Source: Hofstenia miamia
Lineage: Eukaryota; Xenacoelomorpha; Acoela
Assembly: GCA_004352715.1 (NCBI GenBank)
Contig: SCFE01000089.1
Coordinates: forward strand, 1,287,745 to 1,351,744
Direction: 5' to 3'
Length of the DNA stretch: 64,000 bases
Under the pieces are notes generated by a model. That model was not told the origin of the DNA and ran no database searches. It saw only the letters and a list, made by a program, of their open reading frames with translations. Positions within the stretch are counted from its first letter, which is position 1, and each line of letters starts with the position of its first letter. Shown here one piece after another: positions 61,110 through 64,000 of this stretch. A program made the translations under genes and the position numbers.

Positions 61110-62400
61110 TATAATGTTAAAAGAGGAAATCACAGAGAAAGAAATAATAGAACAACAAAATGAAGACATCATGCTAAAAGAAATAAGAGCAAAAATAAAA
61201 AACAAAGAACATCAACTCTCAAAAACAGCAAAAAACTACTATGGAAGATACAATTGGAAACTGAACAAAAAGGGCCTCTTATATGCAACAGGAAAAACAA
61301 ATAGAATAGCAATACCAAAGTATTATAAAAGAGAGATGGTACAAAAAATTCACGAATGAGGCACCTTGGCATAATATAAACAGAGATGACATTCAACTCC
61401 AAATATATCACCACTGCAATAAGAAAGACAACTGAAGACATCATAAATAAATGCATGACGTGCCTCCTCAACAACAAGCAACACTTCCCCACACAGAGGG
61501 CAGCTTTACAAAAGATAATTGCAACAAAGCCAAATGAAATAGTACACATAGACATTGAAATGCTATCAAAAGACGACAAAGGGTACCAATATGTACTCAT
61601 CATAGTGGACAACTTCACATGATACGCAAGAATCATACCAATGAAAAATACAACTGCAGAAGAAACTGCAAACATAATCTTGAAAGAGTGGATCCTAAAA
61701 GTAGACCCCATGGAGAAGATCATAACAGACAAAGGCCCACAATTTGAAAGCACAATATTCCAAGAACTCACAAAACTGCTTGAAATAGACAGCGAATGCA
61801 CCACAGCATATCACCCTCAAGCAAATGGAGCAGACAAAAGACTAAACAGATCACAAATAAAACTAATTAGAGTAGCAACATTTAGAATAGGAGGAAACAA
61901 ATGGCGAGATGTAATACAAATGACAGAATACTTTTACAATACCTCTGTACATTCAACAACACAAATCACCCCCTTCAAAGCCATGTACAGAAGAGAAGCA
62001 ACAATGCCACTATCTATCCAATTCTCAGAATACTCAGATAAAATGGACAATCAATATGTGAAACAACTAAAGGACAGGATAACAGACATCTATGAAACAA
62101 TGTGCCACAACATAAAGAAATCTGCAACAAGACAAGAGAGAAACTACAATAAAAACATCTATGGACACATGCACAAAATCAGAGATAAGGTATATGCATT
62201 TACACCCATTAAAGTAACTGACACAAACCAAGTAAGAAAATTAAAAACAGTATGGTCAGGGCCATACACAATCAAAAAGTTACTAAATAATAATGAATAT
62301 TTATTAAGTAATAACAGGACCTTACACATTCAAAACTTAAAAAGAGCAATAACGACATCAAAGGAACAACCCTTGACAACAAAGCAGAATTCAAATTAAT
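61110..62400 (+). pseudogene. integrase of the LTR element, catalytic Glu changed to Lys
   Basis: The integrase inserts the cDNA copy. The zinc-binding region has HE(stop)GTLA...CMTC (61350-61465). The catalytic core has HIDIE (Asp at 61551), TDKGPQFES (Asp at 61728-61730) and YHPQANGADKRLNRS. The third catalytic residue, exactly 35 residues after the second Asp, is Lys (AAA, 61836-61838) in place of Glu. A TGA at 61620-61622 breaks the core. The C-terminal SH3-like part ends with KLKTVWSGPYTIKKLLNNNE and YLLSNNRTLHIQNLKRA. The long frame 61641-62399 is otherwise intact. Confidence 0.87.
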
Positions 62401-62411
62401 AAAAAATCAAG

Positions 62412-62737
62412 GTGAAAACACATACCAAATTGATGAACTGGATAGCCTACCAGAGGAGGAATTCAAAGAGGAATTTCCGACATGATATTAGCAATGATGA
62501 CATACAATCTAGAACTATGCCCCAAAGGGCGGCAAAACAAAACATTAATTATAACCCTGAAACATGGGATCTAAATATAATAACTCAGCTTAGGAATATC
62601 AAACAACAGGATGAGTGACAAATCACTGAAGAGAAGAGCAACACAGGGCAAATCAAACCCCAGGAGACAAGTGAAGAGAGCAAAACTCACCAAACCCAGC
62701 AACATTGAAAATATTTGTAAAGAGGAAGAAGAAATGC
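62412..62737 (+). other. region between integrase and stem-loop triplet II
   Basis: Frames with traces of coding (QIDELDSLPEEEFKEEFP, then TMPQRAAKQNINYNPETWDL in another frame) suggest a decayed C-terminal extension of pol. No domain is recognised. Confidence 0.45.
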
Positions 62738-62915
62738 TAAGTACTCACCACCATTACTGATTAAAGGGCATGGTGACAAACAGCAGCTCATCTAATGAAC
62801 TGAGTAGTCTGCACTGCTGATTAAAGGGCATGCTGACAAAAGGTAGAAAAAACAAACAAAGTCCCAACTTTCCTTTGAGTACTCCACACTGGCAATTAAA
62901 GGGCATGTGGATGAA
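62738..62915 (+). repeat. stem-loop triplet II (three hairpins after integrase)
   Basis: Same family as triplet I at a 62- to 76-nt pitch. Arms: 62745-62750 with 62771-62776 (TCACCA/TGGTGA, 20-nt gap, or CACCA at 62749-62753 with the standard 17-nt gap); 62807-62813 with 62831-62837 (GTCTGCA/TGCTGAC, one mismatch, 17-nt loop); and 62883-62888 with 62906-62911 (TCCACA/TGTGGA, 17-nt loop). Loops share (TG/CA)ATTAAAGGGCA. As protein: x-H-x-(stop or Q)-LKGM in all three, with TGAs at 62758 and 62818. Confidence 0.82.
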
Positions 62916-64000
62916 AGTGCGCCACAGGAAGGTGTAAGTGCACTCTTGCTGCAGCTGGTCAAATGCAAATGGATTCTCTGGAAGGGAACCAAGAAAAAGG
63001 GGACCAACTAGAGCCCATAAGCAGTGGTTCAGAAATGGAATGCGAACTGAGCACCAGCACAAGAAGACTGCTCACAATCACTCAAGAGATGCTACATGCC
63101 CCCTCAGAGTGAACCTACTCAACATCAGAGCAAACTCTTTCAACATCAGAACAAACAACATGATTGATCAAAAGAAGTCAACAATCAACAGCGAAAAATT
63201 ACATCCATACTTCATTGCTAAAACAAAAATGAAATACAATGCCTATGAGAAACTATCACTAGAAACCCAAAGCCACATACAACGCCAAACCAAAATGGAC
63301 AAAATGAATCTGCTGCTCATACTCGACAAGGAGAATCAGCCAATGATAAATACCATAATCAGCTATCCAGAACTAATGAATGAAACTGTAGAACGTCCAT
63401 ACTTCAGAAGCACAGTGCATACAGTATGAAAATTTCACACTACTCGAAGCCCAAAATATAATGAAAAATAAACAGAAAATGGCAGAGATCAATCAAATAA
63501 ATATCGATAAAAGACAACCTAACAATCATCTACATCACAAAAGACAAAGAACATACAAAAAATTCAAAAAAACAACTACAAGAAACACTGCACATAGCCA
63601 AAATCACCAGAACTCAAATCGTAATGATAACATTAACAACAAACGAGGATCTACCAGAATTTCTACACACCATATGCATGCAAGTACAAAACGTCTTTAT
63701 CAAAGAATGGCATGCAAACGAAACTACAATCTCAGAACTCATAAAACTCAATCTCCAATTTGACTATTGGGCTGAAGTCTACAGATTAATGGTTGAACTG
63801 TGGATCGCAATCAAACTTTACCAACAGGCAAAGATGATAGAAATGACATCCACAACCAACAACCTCGAAAAAATCACAAACCTGCACATAAAATGCAGCC
63901 TCAACCAACGTCAAGAACACCTCAAAGAAATCCAACAAACATGGAAGGAAATGAAAATTACCAAAACAACGGAGGAACAATGGCCAATCATTAATATTGA
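62900..64000 (+). pseudogene. third ORF of the LTR element, unknown function
   Basis: Downstream of integrase, three consecutive forward frames look like one broken gene. They are 62938-63429 (CPLRVNLLNIRANS...MNLLLILDKENQPMINT), then 63427-63510 (ENFTLLEAQNIMKNKQKMAE), then 63501 to the window end, 166 codons without a stop. The last part reads ...EDLPEFLHTICMQVQNVF, FDYWAEVYRLMVELWIAIKL, ...LKEIQQTWKEMKITKTTEEQW and is amphipathic and helical. I see no clear signal peptide, furin site or membrane anchor in the visible part, so calling it envelope-like would go beyond the evidence. Its position after integrase is where Ty3/gypsy elements place extra ORFs. Confidence 0.5.

Larger units (their letters stand above)
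54338..64000 (+). mobile_element. Ty3/gypsy-like LTR retroelement, decayed, with a nested insertion
   Basis: Forward order: coiled-coil/gag frames (54341-55186), an insertion (about 55190-57945) and the gag remainder with a CCHC knuckle (57958-58600). Then protease (58760-59040), stem-loop triplet I (59428-59563), RT/RNase H (59552-61080) and integrase (61110-62400). Stem-loop triplet II (62738-62915) and a third ORF (62900 to beyond the window) follow. RT before integrase is the Ty3/gypsy order. The coding strand is strikingly A-rich and G-poor. Many in-frame stops and shifts are present and the catalytic residues are mutated, so this copy is dead. LTRs are not visible: the 5' one is in a gap and the 3' one is outside the window. 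Confidence 0.85.

Noticed and set aside
62754-63062. Minus-strand frame with repeated MPFNQQC
   Set aside because: It is the antisense of the plus-strand hairpin repeats (TTAAAGGGCAT). The repeat structure is explained by them.
54338-64000. TGA might be translated as Trp (variant genetic code)
   Set aside because: Other genes here end with TGA (SLC16-like exon 8, LINE frames). The SLC13 and SLC16-like genes use TGG for Trp, and many TGAs in the LTR element fall at Arg rather than Trp positions. CpG decay explains them better.

Overview
The window looks like nuclear DNA of an AT-rich metazoan, probably an invertebrate. The genes have GT-AG introns of several hundred bases to more than 4 kb. 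The non-coding DNA is very AT-rich and dotted with (AT)n and trinucleotide microsatellites. The mobile elements belong to animal-typical families. No species call can be made from sequence reading alone. The window holds seven N gaps, four of them exactly 1000 N, plus one single-N join.

Layout. 1-7 kb: intergenic, nothing coding recognised. 7.1-8.2 kb: decayed P-element/THAP9-like transposase. 8.5-12.4 kb: a nearly full-length APE-type LINE with gag-like ORF1 and endonuclease/RT ORF2; its RT active-site box has been replaced by a (TAC)9 microsatellite. 13.4-13.65 kb: the 3' end of another LINE. 14.5 kb: a TA-flanked MITE. 17.9-19.8 kb (minus): a GC-rich R4/Dong-like LINE sitting inside a (TTA)n repeat. 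21.4-21.9 kb (minus): internally deleted hAT transposase. 25.35-27.58 kb (plus): an intact-looking two-exon SLC13-type Na+/dicarboxylate-sulfate transporter. 29.3-30.5 kb: LINE fossil. 30.6-31.9 kb: Tc1-like DD34E transposon with one frameshift. 33.6-49.3 kb (minus): an eight-exon SLC16-like (monocarboxylate-transporter) MFS gene, reassembled by hand with consistent splice phases to 532 codons. Its introns carry a dispersed repeat, a 683-bp GC-rich element with 12-bp target-site duplications, and a LINE fragment. 50.5-51.5 kb (minus): second, decayed Tc1-like transposase. 54.3-64 kb (plus): a large Ty3/gypsy-like LTR retroelement (gag, protease, RT/RNase H, integrase, then a third ORF that leaves the window). 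Its gag is interrupted by a ~2.8-kb insertion.

Only two host genes are supported, both multi-pass plasma-membrane carriers for organic anions (SLC13 and SLC16 families). Everything else is repeats or mobile elements.

The most unusual structure is in the LTR element. Six short stem-loops, five of them with a 17-nt gap between the arms, have arm sequences that differ between copies yet stay self-complementary. They occur as two triplets, one just before the RT reading frame and one between integrase and the third ORF. Every copy has an ATG at the loop/stem boundary, and three have an in-frame TGA twelve bases upstream of that ATG. I do not recognise this arrangement from any described retroelement.
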